Below the pieces are notes generated by a model. That model was not told the origin of the DNA. It did no database searches and saw only the letters and a list, made by a program, of their open reading frames with translations. A program made the translations under genes and the position numbers. From contig CAJWSU010000002.1 of NCBI GenBank assembly GCA_913046335.1, positions 183,900 through 247,899 on the forward strand: 64,000 nt of DNA, read 5' to 3'. The DNA comes from TMED109 sp002684605. Lineage in GTDB: Bacteria > Pseudomonadota > Alphaproteobacteria > TMED109. Of this stretch, positions 35,320 to 44,223 are shown in pieces; position 1 is the first letter of the stretch; every line of letters begins with the position of its first letter.

Positions 35320-36645
35320 ATGGCAATACCTATACTGATGCCAGCATTATCACCCACTATGACTGAAGGAAGTCTAGCAAAATGGTGTAAAAATATTGGA
35401 GATAAAGTAAAACCTGGCGATATCATTGCAGAAGTAGAGACAGATAAAGCTACTATGGAAATAGAATCTGTTGATGAGGGCATTTTAGAAAAAATATTAT
35501 TTAATGATGGTACAGAAGGTATTGGCGTTAATTCATTAATAGCTATTTTAAAAAGTAAGAATGACACAGAGAAAGATATAAAAGACATATTAGATACTCA
35601 TGATAGCGCCGATAATAACGTGGTAGAGCAAAAAAATGAAGTTAACGATATGGAAGAAGTTAGAGAGGTAGAAGAAGTTAGAGAGGTAGAAGAAGTTAGA
35701 GAGGTAGTACAAAAAGTTGTAGATGTTAATACTGCTAAAATAATTGATAATCCTGTAGTAAATGATGACGAAGTCACTATTAGAAATTTAGGCCAAAAAA
35801 TTGCTGCCAGTCCGTTAGCAAAAAGAATTGCTTTACAGAATAATATTGATTTAAAACAAATTGTTGGAAGTGGCCCAAGAGGCAGGATAGTGAAAGCTGA
35901 TCTAGATAATTACTTAAATAAAAACAGTAACTTAAAACATAAATCTAATTTTATGAGCAAAGATAATGTAAGTAAAAAAACATCTTCAATGAGAAAAGTT
36001 ATAGCAGAGAGATTAAGTATATCTAAAAGAGAAGTTCCTCATTTTTATTTAAGTATAGATTGTAACGTAGATAATTTAATTAAATCTAGAGAAGAAATTA
36101 ACAAAACTTTTGATAATGAATTTAAGATATCAGTTAATGATTTTGTAATAAAAGCTATGGCTGCAGCACTATTTAATGTGCCTGAGGCAAATTGTACTTG
36201 GGGTAAAGATGAAATGATATTTTTTGGTTCTGTTGATATAAGTGTAGCTATTGCCGTTCAAGATGGGTTATTTACTCCTGTAATAAAAAATGCTAATTAC
36301 TTAAATTTACGAGATATTTCCGTGCAAATGAAAGATTTTGTTTCAAAAGCTAATGCAGGCAAACTTTTACCAGAAGATTATGAAGGAGGAAATTTTTCTA
36401 TTAGTAACTTAGGCATGTATGGAATTGATAGCTTTTCAGCAATAATAAACCCTCCACAATCAGGTATTTTAGCGGTAGGAAGTATATCAAAAAAGCCTAT
36501 TGTTATTGATAATGAAATAAAAGTTTGCAATATAATGACCTGTCAATTATCAGGAGATCATAGAGCTATAGATGGAGCAGTTGGAGCAAGGCTTTTAAAA
36601 GAATTTAAGAGTTTAATAGAAAATCCTGTCAAAATGATTGTTTAG
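35320..36645 (+). CDS. pdhC: Pyruvate dehydrogenase E2 (dihydrolipoyl acetyltransferase)
   Basis: E2 is the core of the complex, moving acetyl groups from E1 to CoA. One N-terminal lipoyl domain carries Lys43 in VETDKATMEIESVDEG. A linker with the repeat (EEVREV)3 at residues 112-129 follows, then the E3/E1-binding domain (ASPLAKRIAL through GSGPRGRIVKADL). The catalytic domain ends with the active-site SGDHRAIDGAVGARLL. It has 441 residues. Confidence 0.96.
   Translation: MAIPILMPALSPTMTEGSLAKWCKNIGDKVKPGDIIAEVETDKATMEIESVDEGILEKILFNDGTEGIGVNSLIAILKSKNDTEKDIKDILDTHDSADNNVVEQKNEVNDMEEVREVEEVREVEEVREVVQKVVDVNTAKIIDNPVVNDDEVTIRNLGQKIAASPLAKRIALQNNIDLKQIVGSGPRGRIVKADLDNYLNKNSNLKHKSNFMSKDNVSKKTSSMRKVIAERLSISKREVPHFYLSIDCNVDNLIKSREEINKTFDNEFKISVNDFVIKAMAAALFNVPEANCTWGKDEMIFFGSVDISVAIAVQDGLFTPVIKNANYLNLRDISVQMKDFVSKANAGKLLPEDYEGGNFSISNLGMYGIDSFSAIINPPQSGILAVGSISKKPIVIDNEIKVCNIMTCQLSGDHRAIDGAVGARLLKEFKSLIENPVKMIV
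35653..35706 (+). repeat. Three perfect 18-bp tandem repeats inside pdhC
   Basis: Three identical copies of GAAGAAGTTAGAGAGGTA lie head to tail and encode EEVREV three times in the flexible linker after the lipoyl domain. The repeats are identical at every base, including third positions, which points to recent slippage expansion. The 18-base unit keeps the reading frame, so copy number can change without loss of function. Confidence 0.95.
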
Positions 36646-36652
36646 GTGAATT

Positions 36653-38041
36653 ATGGTTAAAGACAATACTTATGATTTAATTATTATAGGAAGTGGACCA
36701 GGTGGTTACGTAGCTGCTATTAGAGCTGGCCAATTAGGATTAAAAACAGCGATTATAGAAGAAAGCCAACTTGGAGGAGTCTGCTTAAATTGGGGATGTA
36801 TTCCAACAAAAGCCTTATTGAGATCTTCTGAAATAAAACATCTTATATCAGTATCTAAAGACTTTGGTATGAAAGTAGAGAATAGCTCGTATGATTGGGA
36901 ATTAATAATAAACAGATCAAGAGAAATCGCCGATAAGCTATCAAAAGGTGTAGAATATCTATTAAAGAAAAATAAAATAGATGTTATTAATGGACGTGGA
37001 AAAATTTCAGGAGTTGGAAGAGTAATTGTTAATAATAATTTGTATACTGCATCAAATATAATTTTAGCAACAGGAGCAAGGCCAAAAAATATTAATGGCC
37101 TTTTATCAGATAGTAAAAATATATGGAGCTATAAAGAAGCAATGATACCTGACAAAAAACCGGAATCTATTTTAGTGGTAGGTGCTGGTGCTATAGGTAT
37201 TGAATTTGCAAGTTTTTATAGTGATTTTGGAACGAAAGTTACAGTAATAGAAGCTCAAAATCACATTCTGCCTAATGAAGATAAAGATATATCTGTATTT
37301 GTAAAAAGTAAATTAGAGAAAGAAGGAATAAAAATCCTTACAAATACTAAAATTAAAAAGATAACTTCATTAAAAGATAATGTGAATGCAGAATTTACTA
37401 TGGAAGATGGTACTATTCATAAGGAAAAATATTCAAAATCTATAGTATCTGTAGGAATTGAAGCAAATATTGAAAATATTGGTCTGGAGACAGTAGATAT
37501 TAAACAAGAAGATGGTAGAATTATTACAAATTATTTTGGTGAAACTTCTCAAAAAGGTATATTTGCAATAGGTGATATTACTGGTGCACCTTGGTTAGCC
37601 CATAAAGCTAGTCATGAAGGTATTAACGCAGTTAATTACATTTTTAACCCTAAAGAAGCTTCTAATCATAAAAAAATAATACCTGGATGCACATATTCTC
37701 GTCCTCAAGTAGCAAGTATAGGTATAACAGAAAAAAAAGCCAAAGAGTTAGGTTTAAAATTAAAGGTTGGTGTTTTTCCATTACATGGAAATGGAAAAGC
37801 AATAGCGTTGGGTGAGTCTAATGGGTTTGTTAAGACAATATTTAATAAGGATAATGGAGAGTTAATAGGAGCTCATATGGTAGGACCAGAAGTAACAGAG
37901 TTAATCTCAACTTACGCTATTGCTATGCAACTAGAGGCAACTGAAGCAGACCTATTTAATACTGTATTTCCTCATCCTACTTTATCTGAATCTATCCATG
38001 AATCAGTTTTAGATGCTTATGATAGAGCTATACATATATAA
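36653..38041 (+). CDS. lpdA: Dihydrolipoamide dehydrogenase (E3)
   Basis: This flavoprotein reoxidises dihydrolipoamide with NAD+. The FAD motif IIIGSGPGGYVAAIRAGQLG is followed by the redox-active disulfide Cys44/Cys49 in GGVCLNWGCIPTKAL. The NAD motif is VVGAGAIGIEFASFY, and the interface active-site His-Glu lies in FPHPTLSESIHE. It has 462 residues. It follows pdhC by seven bases and so belongs to this complex, though it may also serve other 2-oxoacid dehydrogenases. Confidence 0.96.
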   Translation: MVKDNTYDLIIIGSGPGGYVAAIRAGQLGLKTAIIEESQLGGVCLNWGCIPTKALLRSSEIKHLISVSKDFGMKVENSSYDWELIINRSREIADKLSKGVEYLLKKNKIDVINGRGKISGVGRVIVNNNLYTASNIILATGARPKNINGLLSDSKNIWSYKEAMIPDKKPESILVVGAGAIGIEFASFYSDFGTKVTVIEAQNHILPNEDKDISVFVKSKLEKEGIKILTNTKIKKITSLKDNVNAEFTMEDGTIHKEKYSKSIVSVGIEANIENIGLETVDIKQEDGRIITNYFGETSQKGIFAIGDITGAPWLAHKASHEGINAVNYIFNPKEASNHKKIIPGCTYSRPQVASIGITEKKAKELGLKLKVGVFPLHGNGKAIALGESNGFVKTIFNKDNGELIGAHMVGPEVTELISTYAIAMQLEATEADLFNTVFPHPTLSESIHESVLDAYDRAIHI

Positions 38042-38055
38042 TTAAGGAAAATTAT

Positions 38056-39003
38056 ATGGTGAACAAGAAAGTTAAAGAAGATTATATATCTAGATCACAT
38101 TTAACTAATATCAGTGAAGTACATATAAAAAAACCTGATTGGATTAGAGTTAAGGCTCCGATTTCAAATGGTTATTTGGCAACAAAAGATTTAATTGATA
38201 AAGCAAAATTGAATACTGTTTGTCAATCCGCTTCATGCCCAAATATTGGAGAGTGTTGGCATAAAGGTCATGCAACTGTAATGATTTTGGGAGATGTTTG
38301 TACTAGAAAATGTGGTTTTTGCAATATAAAATCAGGGAACCCTAATACTATTGATTCATTAGAACCTAAGAGATTAGCAATTGCAATATCACAATTAAAT
38401 TTGAAACATGTAGTAATAACTTCTGTTGATAGAGATGATCTAATAGATGGAGGGGCTTCACAATTTGTTAGTTCCATTAAGGAAATTAGAAAAATTTCTT
38501 CAGGAACTACTATAGAAGTTCTTACACCAGATTTTCAAAGAAAAATCGGAGCATTAGAAAAAGTTATAAATGCAAAGCCAGATGTTTTTAATCACAACTT
38601 AGAAACTGTTAGCAGGCTATACAAAAAGGTTAGAAGGGGAGCAAACTATCAACATAGTTTAAGCATATTAAAATTAGCTAAAGATATTGATCCATTTGTA
38701 TTTACAAAATCAGGAATAATGGTCGGCTTAGGAGAGACATTAAAAGAAATAGAAAGTTTATTATATGATCTTAGAAGATCTTCTGTTGATTTTGTTACAA
38801 TTGGCCAATATATGCAGCCAACAAAAAGTCATTTACCAGTTGTAGAATATTTGAAACCAATAGACTTTGATCATTTAAAACAATTAGCATACAAAATGGG
38901 TTTTTTATTAGTTTCTTCTTCTCCCCTTACTAGATCTTCCTATCATGCAGATGATGATTTTAAAAAACTGAAGTTAGCAAGAAATTTTAGCTTAAATGTT
39001 TAA
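38056..39003 (+). CDS. lipA: Lipoyl synthase
   Basis: LipA is the radical-SAM enzyme that inserts two sulfurs into the octanoyl group on E2 proteins. The auxiliary cluster cysteines are Cys56, Cys61 and Cys67 (CQSASCPNIGEC); the radical-SAM cluster is Cys82, Cys86 and Cys89 (CTRKCGFC). The C-terminal SSPLTRSSYHADD is family-typical. It has 315 residues. Its place after pdhC-lpd matches its job of lipoylating E2. Confidence 0.96.
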   Translation: MVNKKVKEDYISRSHLTNISEVHIKKPDWIRVKAPISNGYLATKDLIDKAKLNTVCQSASCPNIGECWHKGHATVMILGDVCTRKCGFCNIKSGNPNTIDSLEPKRLAIAISQLNLKHVVITSVDRDDLIDGGASQFVSSIKEIRKISSGTTIEVLTPDFQRKIGALEKVINAKPDVFNHNLETVSRLYKKVRRGANYQHSLSILKLAKDIDPFVFTKSGIMVGLGETLKEIESLLYDLRRSSVDFVTIGQYMQPTKSHLPVVEYLKPIDFDHLKQLAYKMGFLLVSSSPLTRSSYHADDDFKKLKLARNFSLNV

Positions 39004-39427
39004 ATACTCTGTTAAAAAAAAAATGAATTATTCAAAAAAACAGATATTTGATTTAATATCTGACGTTTCCAAGTATCCAGAGTTTTTACCATGGTGTGTC
39101 TCAACTAGTATTTATAATAAATCTAATGATATATTTTTTTCTGATATGGAGATTGGTTTTAAGTTTATTAAAGAAACTTTTACTAGTAAAGTAACACTTA
39201 TAGAATCTAATAAAGTTTGTTCTGAGGCTGTTAGTGGAGCTTTCAAAAAAATGAATAATATATGGGAAATAAATTATATATCTGAACAAGAATGTGAAAT
39301 AAATTTATCAATTGAGTTTCAGTTTAAATCGTTGATTTTACAAAATATTATTGGGAAGTTATTTGAAAAAGCTTCAAAAAAAATGATTACAGCTTTTGAG
39401 GATCGTGCATATGATTTGTATAAATAA
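38996..39427 (+). CDS. ratA: RatA/COQ10-family START-domain protein
   Basis: This small START-like protein is related to Coq10, a ubiquinone-binding factor, and to E. coli RatA, reported to affect ribosome association. Visible features are YSKKQIFDLISDVSKYPEFLPWC near the N-terminus and a C-terminal amphipathic helix (KASKKMITAFEDRAYDLY). It has 143 residues and overlaps lipA by eight bases. The conserved link to lipA supports a respiratory-quinone role, but which function applies is not settled. Confidence 0.85.
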   Translation: MFKYSVKKKMNYSKKQIFDLISDVSKYPEFLPWCVSTSIYNKSNDIFFSDMEIGFKFIKETFTSKVTLIESNKVCSEAVSGAFKKMNNIWEINYISEQECEINLSIEFQFKSLILQNIIGKLFEKASKKMITAFEDRAYDLYK

Positions 39428-39438
39428 TTTATTTAAAA

Positions 39439-39927
39439 TTATAATTGACTTATTTCACTTAAAATTAACTTTAAACATGTTTGAACTGTTTGTTTTCGAA
39501 TAGTTTCTCGATCTCCATTATAAATAAGCTCTTTGTGTATTAGTTTATTTTTTATAGCCATAACATGATGAACTAATCCTACAGGTTTTTCTTCTGTGCC
39601 GCCACCTGGACCAGCTATTCCTGAAACAGCAATTGATATATCAATATTATTTTGTTTTAATAAATTCAAAGCCATAGCAGAAGCAACTTCTTTACTTACA
39701 GCACCATATTTTTTAATTTCTAACTCTTTAATACCTAAGAGATTAATTTTAGACTCGTTTGAATAAGTTACCAATCCACTACTAAATATTTCTGATGACC
39801 CAGCGTGCATAGTAAGGTATTGAGCTATCATACCTCCTGTACATGATTCTGCTGTTCCTAATTTCAAACTATTAAGTTTTAATTTTATTACTAATTCTTT
39901 AGATAAGTTTTCTAAATCTAATATCAT
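39439..39927 (-). CDS. pncC: Nicotinamide-nucleotide amidase (CinA C-terminal domain)
   Basis: PncC hydrolyses NMN to nicotinate mononucleotide in pyridine nucleotide salvage. It is a stand-alone CinA_C domain with GTAESCTGGMIAQYLT and the loop SGIAGPGGGTEEKPVGLVH. ATG 39927 (162 residues), one base after the pgpA stop, fits better than ATG 39945, which overlaps pgpA. It is convergent with ratA, with an 11-base gap. Confidence 0.92.
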   Translation of the reverse strand: MILDLENLSKELVIKLKLNSLKLGTAESCTGGMIAQYLTMHAGSSEIFSSGLVTYSNESKINLLGIKELEIKKYGAVSKEVASAMALNLLKQNNIDISIAVSGIAGPGGGTEEKPVGLVHHVMAIKNKLIHKELIYNGDRETIRKQTVQTCLKLILSEISQL

Positions 39928-39928
39928 T

Positions 39929-40384
39929 TTATAAAATACTACCAATTAAACATACTAGTATAGCAGCATAAATTCCTGCAAATACATCGTCTAACATTAC
40001 TCCAAAACCATCGCTCATTTTTTTATCTGCATATGAAGCAGGCCAAGGCTTTAATATATCAAATATCCTAAAAATAATAAATGAGATAAATACTAATACT
40101 ATATTATCCATCACAAACATCATTGCTATTAATTGTCCTACAACTTCATCTATAACAATTACACTTGAATCTTTTTCTCCTGTCAGCTTCTGATAAGTGT
40201 TAGAGGCAATTACTCCCAATATAAATAATGTCGGTATAAATAAAAAAAATAAATTATAGCTTAATAAGTTTAAATAATATCCTATCACTAACCCTGCTAA
40301 TGAACCAAATGTTCCAGAGGCAATAGGTATGAAACCTATACCAAGTACAGAAACAAACATGGTGTTAAGGTTAATTTTCTTCAT
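39929..40384 (-). CDS. pgpA: Phosphatidylglycerophosphatase A
   Basis: PgpA dephosphorylates PGP to phosphatidylglycerol in the inner membrane. It has 151 residues with about four hydrophobic segments, plus IDEVVGQLIAMMF, LKPWPASYADKKMSDGFGV and MLDDVFAGIYAA, which carry the conserved acidic residues. It lies between ispDF and pncC, one base from ispDF, in a three-gene leftward unit. Confidence 0.94.
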   Translation of the reverse strand: MKKINLNTMFVSVLGIGFIPIASGTFGSLAGLVIGYYLNLLSYNLFFLFIPTLFILGVIASNTYQKLTGEKDSSVIVIDEVVGQLIAMMFVMDNIVLVFISFIIFRIFDILKPWPASYADKKMSDGFGVMLDDVFAGIYAAILVCLIGSIL

Positions 40385-40385
40385 A

Positions 40386-41546
40386 TTAAGCTGGCCTAGA
40401 TATAGTTGTTAAACATTGAGCCATAATACCTTCTTTTCTGCCCAAAAACCCTAGCTTTTCAGAAGTCGTAGCTTTGATAGAAACATTATTATTAGAAATG
40501 TTTAACATTCTTGCAATATTATCCTTCATTTTCTCTCTATATTGAGATATTTTAGGCTCTTCACATATAATAGTAATATCGGTATGAAGCAAAACACATT
40601 TATTCTTTATTAACATAGATATAGCATGCTCTACAAAAAATTCTGAATTTGTATTTTTCCATTTTGGATCTTTGTCAGAAAATATACTACCTATATCTCC
40701 GCCTGAAATACAGCCTAGTATGGAGTCTACCAGAGCATGTAATACTACGTCAGCGTCTGAATGTCCTTTTAAACCCTTATTAAATTTAATATCTATCCCT
40801 CCTAAACGTAGATAATTTGTTTTTTTATTATCAAATTTATGAATATCGATACCCATACCTGAAAGTTGTATATATTTTTTTTGGTTGAACATAATTTTTC
40901 TTAAATTTTTTAAGTCAGATTTATTAGTAATTTTTAAATTATAAGTATTTCCAGGAACTGTATATACTTTACTAAATAAAGTAGAATCATCTGTTAAATT
41001 TCTTTTCTTATTTTTATTGTGTTTTGTTAAAATATCTTTGAACTTAAAACCTTGTGGTGTTTGTGCTAAAATTAGGTTTTCTCTATCTATATGTTTAGTA
41101 ATTATATTTCCTGAAATTTCTTTTACAGAGTCTGTCACTTTTACCACTGGCACAACAGCATTATAGTTATCAAGTTTTTTTAGAACTAAGTTAATAATAC
41201 TGTTGTCAATATTTGGTCTAACAGCATCATGTATTAAAACATTTATAGGTTTAAATTTTTCTATATATTTTAATGCGTTATGGACAGATTCTTGTCTGGT
41301 CATCCCGCCATGAATTATATTTATTGAGCTAATATTATTTAAGTGTTTATTTGCTTGTTTTTGATGGCTCTTATTTATAACAACTACAACCTTAGCAATT
41401 TTTGGATTCTTTTTAAAGGTATTGACAGAATGATATATAACGGCTTTATTATTTATTATTTGGTATTGCTTAAGTATATTACTATCAAATCTTTTGCCTA
41501 AACCACTTGCTAGTATTATAGCTATTGTATCAATTTCTTTTTTCAT
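40386..41546 (-). CDS. ispDF: Bifunctional IspD/IspF (MEP cytidylyltransferase / MECDP synthase)
   Basis: This fusion performs two MEP-pathway steps. The N-terminal IspD part (about residues 1-225) has IILASGLGKRF and VLIHDAVRPN. The C-terminal IspF part (about 230-386) has GMGIDIHKF, KGHSDADVVLHALVDSILG and the metal-binding Asp-x-His. It has 386 residues. The fused form is common in alphaproteobacteria. It is divergent from ntrB across about 137 bases. Confidence 0.96.
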   Translation of the reverse strand: MKKEIDTIAIILASGLGKRFDSNILKQYQIINNKAVIYHSVNTFKKNPKIAKVVVVINKSHQKQANKHLNNISSINIIHGGMTRQESVHNALKYIEKFKPINVLIHDAVRPNIDNSIINLVLKKLDNYNAVVPVVKVTDSVKEISGNIITKHIDRENLILAQTPQGFKFKDILTKHNKNKKRNLTDDSTLFSKVYTVPGNTYNLKITNKSDLKNLRKIMFNQKKYIQLSGMGIDIHKFDNKKTNYLRLGGIDIKFNKGLKGHSDADVVLHALVDSILGCISGGDIGSIFSDKDPKWKNTNSEFFVEHAISMLIKNKCVLLHTDITIICEEPKISQYREKMKDNIARMLNISNNNVSIKATTSEKLGFLGRKEGIMAQCLTTISRPA

Positions 41547-41683
41547 ATTATCTCAATATTTTTTATATAATTTAACATAAAATATTAAATTTATATATAT
41601 ATATATAAATAGACTAAAACATATTTATTCATTAATATGCCTAATTAATAGGCAGTTTTATGAAAATTAAGGTACTATAAATT
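41547..41683. other. Divergent ispDF/ntrB intergenic region with (TA)8 tract
   Basis: This short region separates two divergent units and so must hold promoters for both. It contains a (TA)8 run at 41592-41607 and the TGC-N11-GCA dyad at 41638-41654. The sequence is too AT-rich to name individual -10 elements safely. dusB, often found before ntrB in alphaproteobacteria, is not here. Confidence 0.6.
41638..41654 (+). promoter_or_regulatory. NtrC-type dyad upstream of ntrBC
   Basis: TGCCTAATTAATAGGCA is a perfect inverted repeat (6-base arms, 5-base centre). It fits the NtrC half-site pattern TGC-N11-GCA. It ends 29 bases before the ntrB ATG, a place where phospho-NtrC binding would repress ntrBC. 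The following GTTTT is too short to argue strongly for a terminator. Binding is inferred. Confidence 0.5.
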
Positions 41684-42766
41684 ATGAAGAACAATAAGAA
41701 ATCCATTAAAGATAATTTAGATTTTAATATATTACTTCATAATATACCTGCAGCAATACTTCTTGTAGACTACAAATTTAATATAGTTTTTATTAATTAT
41801 GCTGCTGAAACCTTACTTGGAGAAACTAGCAATAGTTTATCGAATAAGAATTTAAAAAATTTTTTGTCTCTTGATAACCAGCTGTATTCCTTAATTAATC
41901 AGGTTTTAAAACAAAAATATAATGCAACACAATATGATATTACGATTAACGATTTTAAAAAAAAACAAATTTTAGTGGATATAGAAGCAGGATTATATAA
42001 TGACAATTATATAATTTTATGTTTGCATAAAAGGTCAATTGCAGAACAGATAGATAGAAGAGTTGTACAAAAAAATACTCATTCTGTCTCTGCTTTATCT
42101 GCGTTAATGGCTCATGAAATTAAAAATCCATTATCTGGAATAAAAGGTGCTGCGCAACTATTAGAAGATGTAGTAGGTGATGAAGATAAAGATTTAACAT
42201 CATTGATTGTAAATGAAGTTGATAGAATAGGAGAACTAGTTGATAGAGTAGGATCAATTTCTGATAATAATATAGTAAGTAGAACAACAATAAATATTCA
42301 CGATATACTTCAGAGAGTTAATAGGTTAGCTAAAGCTAGCTTTGCTAAAAACTGTAATATTATTGAATTATATGATCCTTCCTTACCTGAAATATATGGG
42401 GATATGAATTCTTTAATACAAGTTTTTTTAAATTTAGTAAAAAATGCTGCAGAGTCAAAAAAAGATGGAGTTATTACTATCCAAACTGGCTACCGTCACG
42501 GCTTTAATATTCAAGTATCTGGGAGTAACAATAGGCTAAAGTTGCCAATATTTGTTAATATAATAGATAATGGACCAGGTATACCTGAAGGAATTAGGTC
42601 TCATCTATTCGAACCATTTGTTACAAGTAAATATGGTGGTTCAGGTTTAGGTTTATCAATAGTTTCGAGCATAGTAGAAGAGCATGGAGGAATAATAGAA
42701 GTAAAAAGCGATAAAACTACAATTTTTACTGTATTATTTCCAGCCTTAGAGGAAGCAAAAAAATGA
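41684..42766 (+). CDS. ntrB: Nitrogen regulation sensor kinase NtrB
   Basis: NtrB is a soluble histidine kinase/phosphatase that sets NtrC phosphorylation in response to nitrogen status, usually through PII. An N-terminal PAS domain (about residues 14-110) is followed by a HisKA motif with His144 (LMAHEIKNPLSGIKGAAQLL). The ATPase boxes are NLVKNAAESKKDG, DNGPGIPEG and GGSGLGLSIV. It has 360 residues and no transmembrane segment. It overlaps ntrC by four bases. Confidence 0.95.
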   Translation: MKNNKKSIKDNLDFNILLHNIPAAILLVDYKFNIVFINYAAETLLGETSNSLSNKNLKNFLSLDNQLYSLINQVLKQKYNATQYDITINDFKKKQILVDIEAGLYNDNYIILCLHKRSIAEQIDRRVVQKNTHSVSALSALMAHEIKNPLSGIKGAAQLLEDVVGDEDKDLTSLIVNEVDRIGELVDRVGSISDNNIVSRTTINIHDILQRVNRLAKASFAKNCNIIELYDPSLPEIYGDMNSLIQVFLNLVKNAAESKKDGVITIQTGYRHGFNIQVSGSNNRLKLPIFVNIIDNGPGIPEGIRSHLFEPFVTSKYGGSGLGLSIVSSIVEEHGGIIEVKSDKTTIFTVLFPALEEAKK

Positions 42767-44205
42767 AAAAACCGTTAATTCTTATAGCGGATGATGATAA
42801 TGCTATCCGGTTAGTTTTAGAAAAAAAATTTAATAGGTCGGGTTTTACCACAAAATCAACAAATAAGGGTAAGACCCTTCTTTCTTGGATAGAAAGTGGA
42901 GAAGGGGACCTTATTATAACAGATGTAGTTATGGAAGATTCAAATGGATTAGATTTACTACCTTTAATCCAAGAAATTAGACCTGATTTGCCTGTATTAA
43001 TTATGAGTGGTTTAAATACTATAAAAACTGCAATTGATGCAAGTGCTGGAGGTGCTTATGAATATTTCCCCAAACCATTTGATCTGGATAAAGTCTTATC
43101 TGTAGTTATAAAAGCATTTAATTCTGATAAAAATAATTTAAATAAGCAAGTTACGGAGAGTGTACTAGACGATGATTTGCCTATAATTGGCAGATCAGCA
43201 GCTATGCAGGAAGTATATAGAATATTAGCAAAAGTAGTTGCATCTGATTTAACAGTGATGATAAGAGGTGAAAGCGGTACAGGTAAAGAGCTTATTGCTA
43301 GGGCTTTACATGACTATAGCTCTAGAAAAAACAATCCTTTTATTGCAATTAATATGGCAGCTATCCCAAGAGAATTAATAGAATCAGAATTGTTTGGCTA
43401 TGAACGAGGTGCATTTACCGGAGCTGATAAAAAAAGCAAAGGTAAATTTGAATTAGCAGATGGAGGGACATTATTTTTAGATGAAATAGGAGATATGCCT
43501 ATAGAAGCTCAAACTAGGCTCTTAAGAGTTTTACAAGACGGATGTTTTACAGCAGTTGGTGGTAAAAAATTAATTTACACGAATATCAGAATTGTTACTG
43601 CGACTCATAGAAATTTAGCTGATATGATTAATGATGGGCTTTTTAGAGAAGATTTATATTATAGGCTTAATGTTGTACCAATTTTTGTTCCTCCTTTAAG
43701 AGAAAGATCTGATGATGTACCATTATTAATTAATCATTTTATTGCTAAATTTACCGAAGACAAATCGGATAAAAAAAGTATTGACGCTGAGGCTATGTTT
43801 AAATTAAAAAATTATCAATGGCCAGGTAATGTGAGAGAGTTAGAAAACTTAATAAAACGTATTATTATTTTAATACCACAAAAATTAATAGATTTAGAGA
43901 CTATAAATGCATATTTATCTAACTTAGAAAATATAAATTACAGAAATTCAGATAGCTCTCTAGGTGCATCAGTAGAAAAGCATCTAAACCAATATTTTGA
44001 TCTACATAAAAATGAGTTGCCAGCAAATGGTTTATATGACCGTATAATTCATGAGGTTGAAAGGCCTCTAATAATTAAAACCCTTAAATTGGTACAAGGA
44101 AACCAATTAAAAGCTTCAGAGTTATTAGGAATCAATAGAAATACTTTAAGAAAGAAGATTATATACTTAGATATTAATATAGGAATTAATAATGTTAATA
44201 ATTAA
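42763..44205 (+). CDS. ntrC: Nitrogen regulation response regulator NtrC
   Basis: NtrC is a sigma-54 activator of nitrogen-scavenging genes. It has a receiver domain with phospho-acceptor Asp54 (LIITDVVMED), then an AAA+ domain with Walker A GESGTGKELIARALH and an intact GAFTGA loop (ERGAFTGAD) for sigma-54 contact. A Fis-type helix-turn-helix follows (LKASELLGINRNTLRKKI). It has 480 residues. The intact GAFTGA implies that RpoN is encoded elsewhere. Confidence 0.96.
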   Translation: MKKPLILIADDDNAIRLVLEKKFNRSGFTTKSTNKGKTLLSWIESGEGDLIITDVVMEDSNGLDLLPLIQEIRPDLPVLIMSGLNTIKTAIDASAGGAYEYFPKPFDLDKVLSVVIKAFNSDKNNLNKQVTESVLDDDLPIIGRSAAMQEVYRILAKVVASDLTVMIRGESGTGKELIARALHDYSSRKNNPFIAINMAAIPRELIESELFGYERGAFTGADKKSKGKFELADGGTLFLDEIGDMPIEAQTRLLRVLQDGCFTAVGGKKLIYTNIRIVTATHRNLADMINDGLFREDLYYRLNVVPIFVPPLRERSDDVPLLINHFIAKFTEDKSDKKSIDAEAMFKLKNYQWPGNVRELENLIKRIIILIPQKLIDLETINAYLSNLENINYRNSDSSLGASVEKHLNQYFDLHKNELPANGLYDRIIHEVERPLIIKTLKLVQGNQLKASELLGINRNTLRKKIIYLDINIGINNVNN

Positions 44206-44223
44206 ATTGTTATACAAATTATA

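Noticed and set aside
41592..41607. (TA)8 tract as a functional microsatellite
   Set aside because: Short alternating AT runs are expected in such an AT-rich intergenic region; no evidence of phase variation because it lies outside coding sequence.
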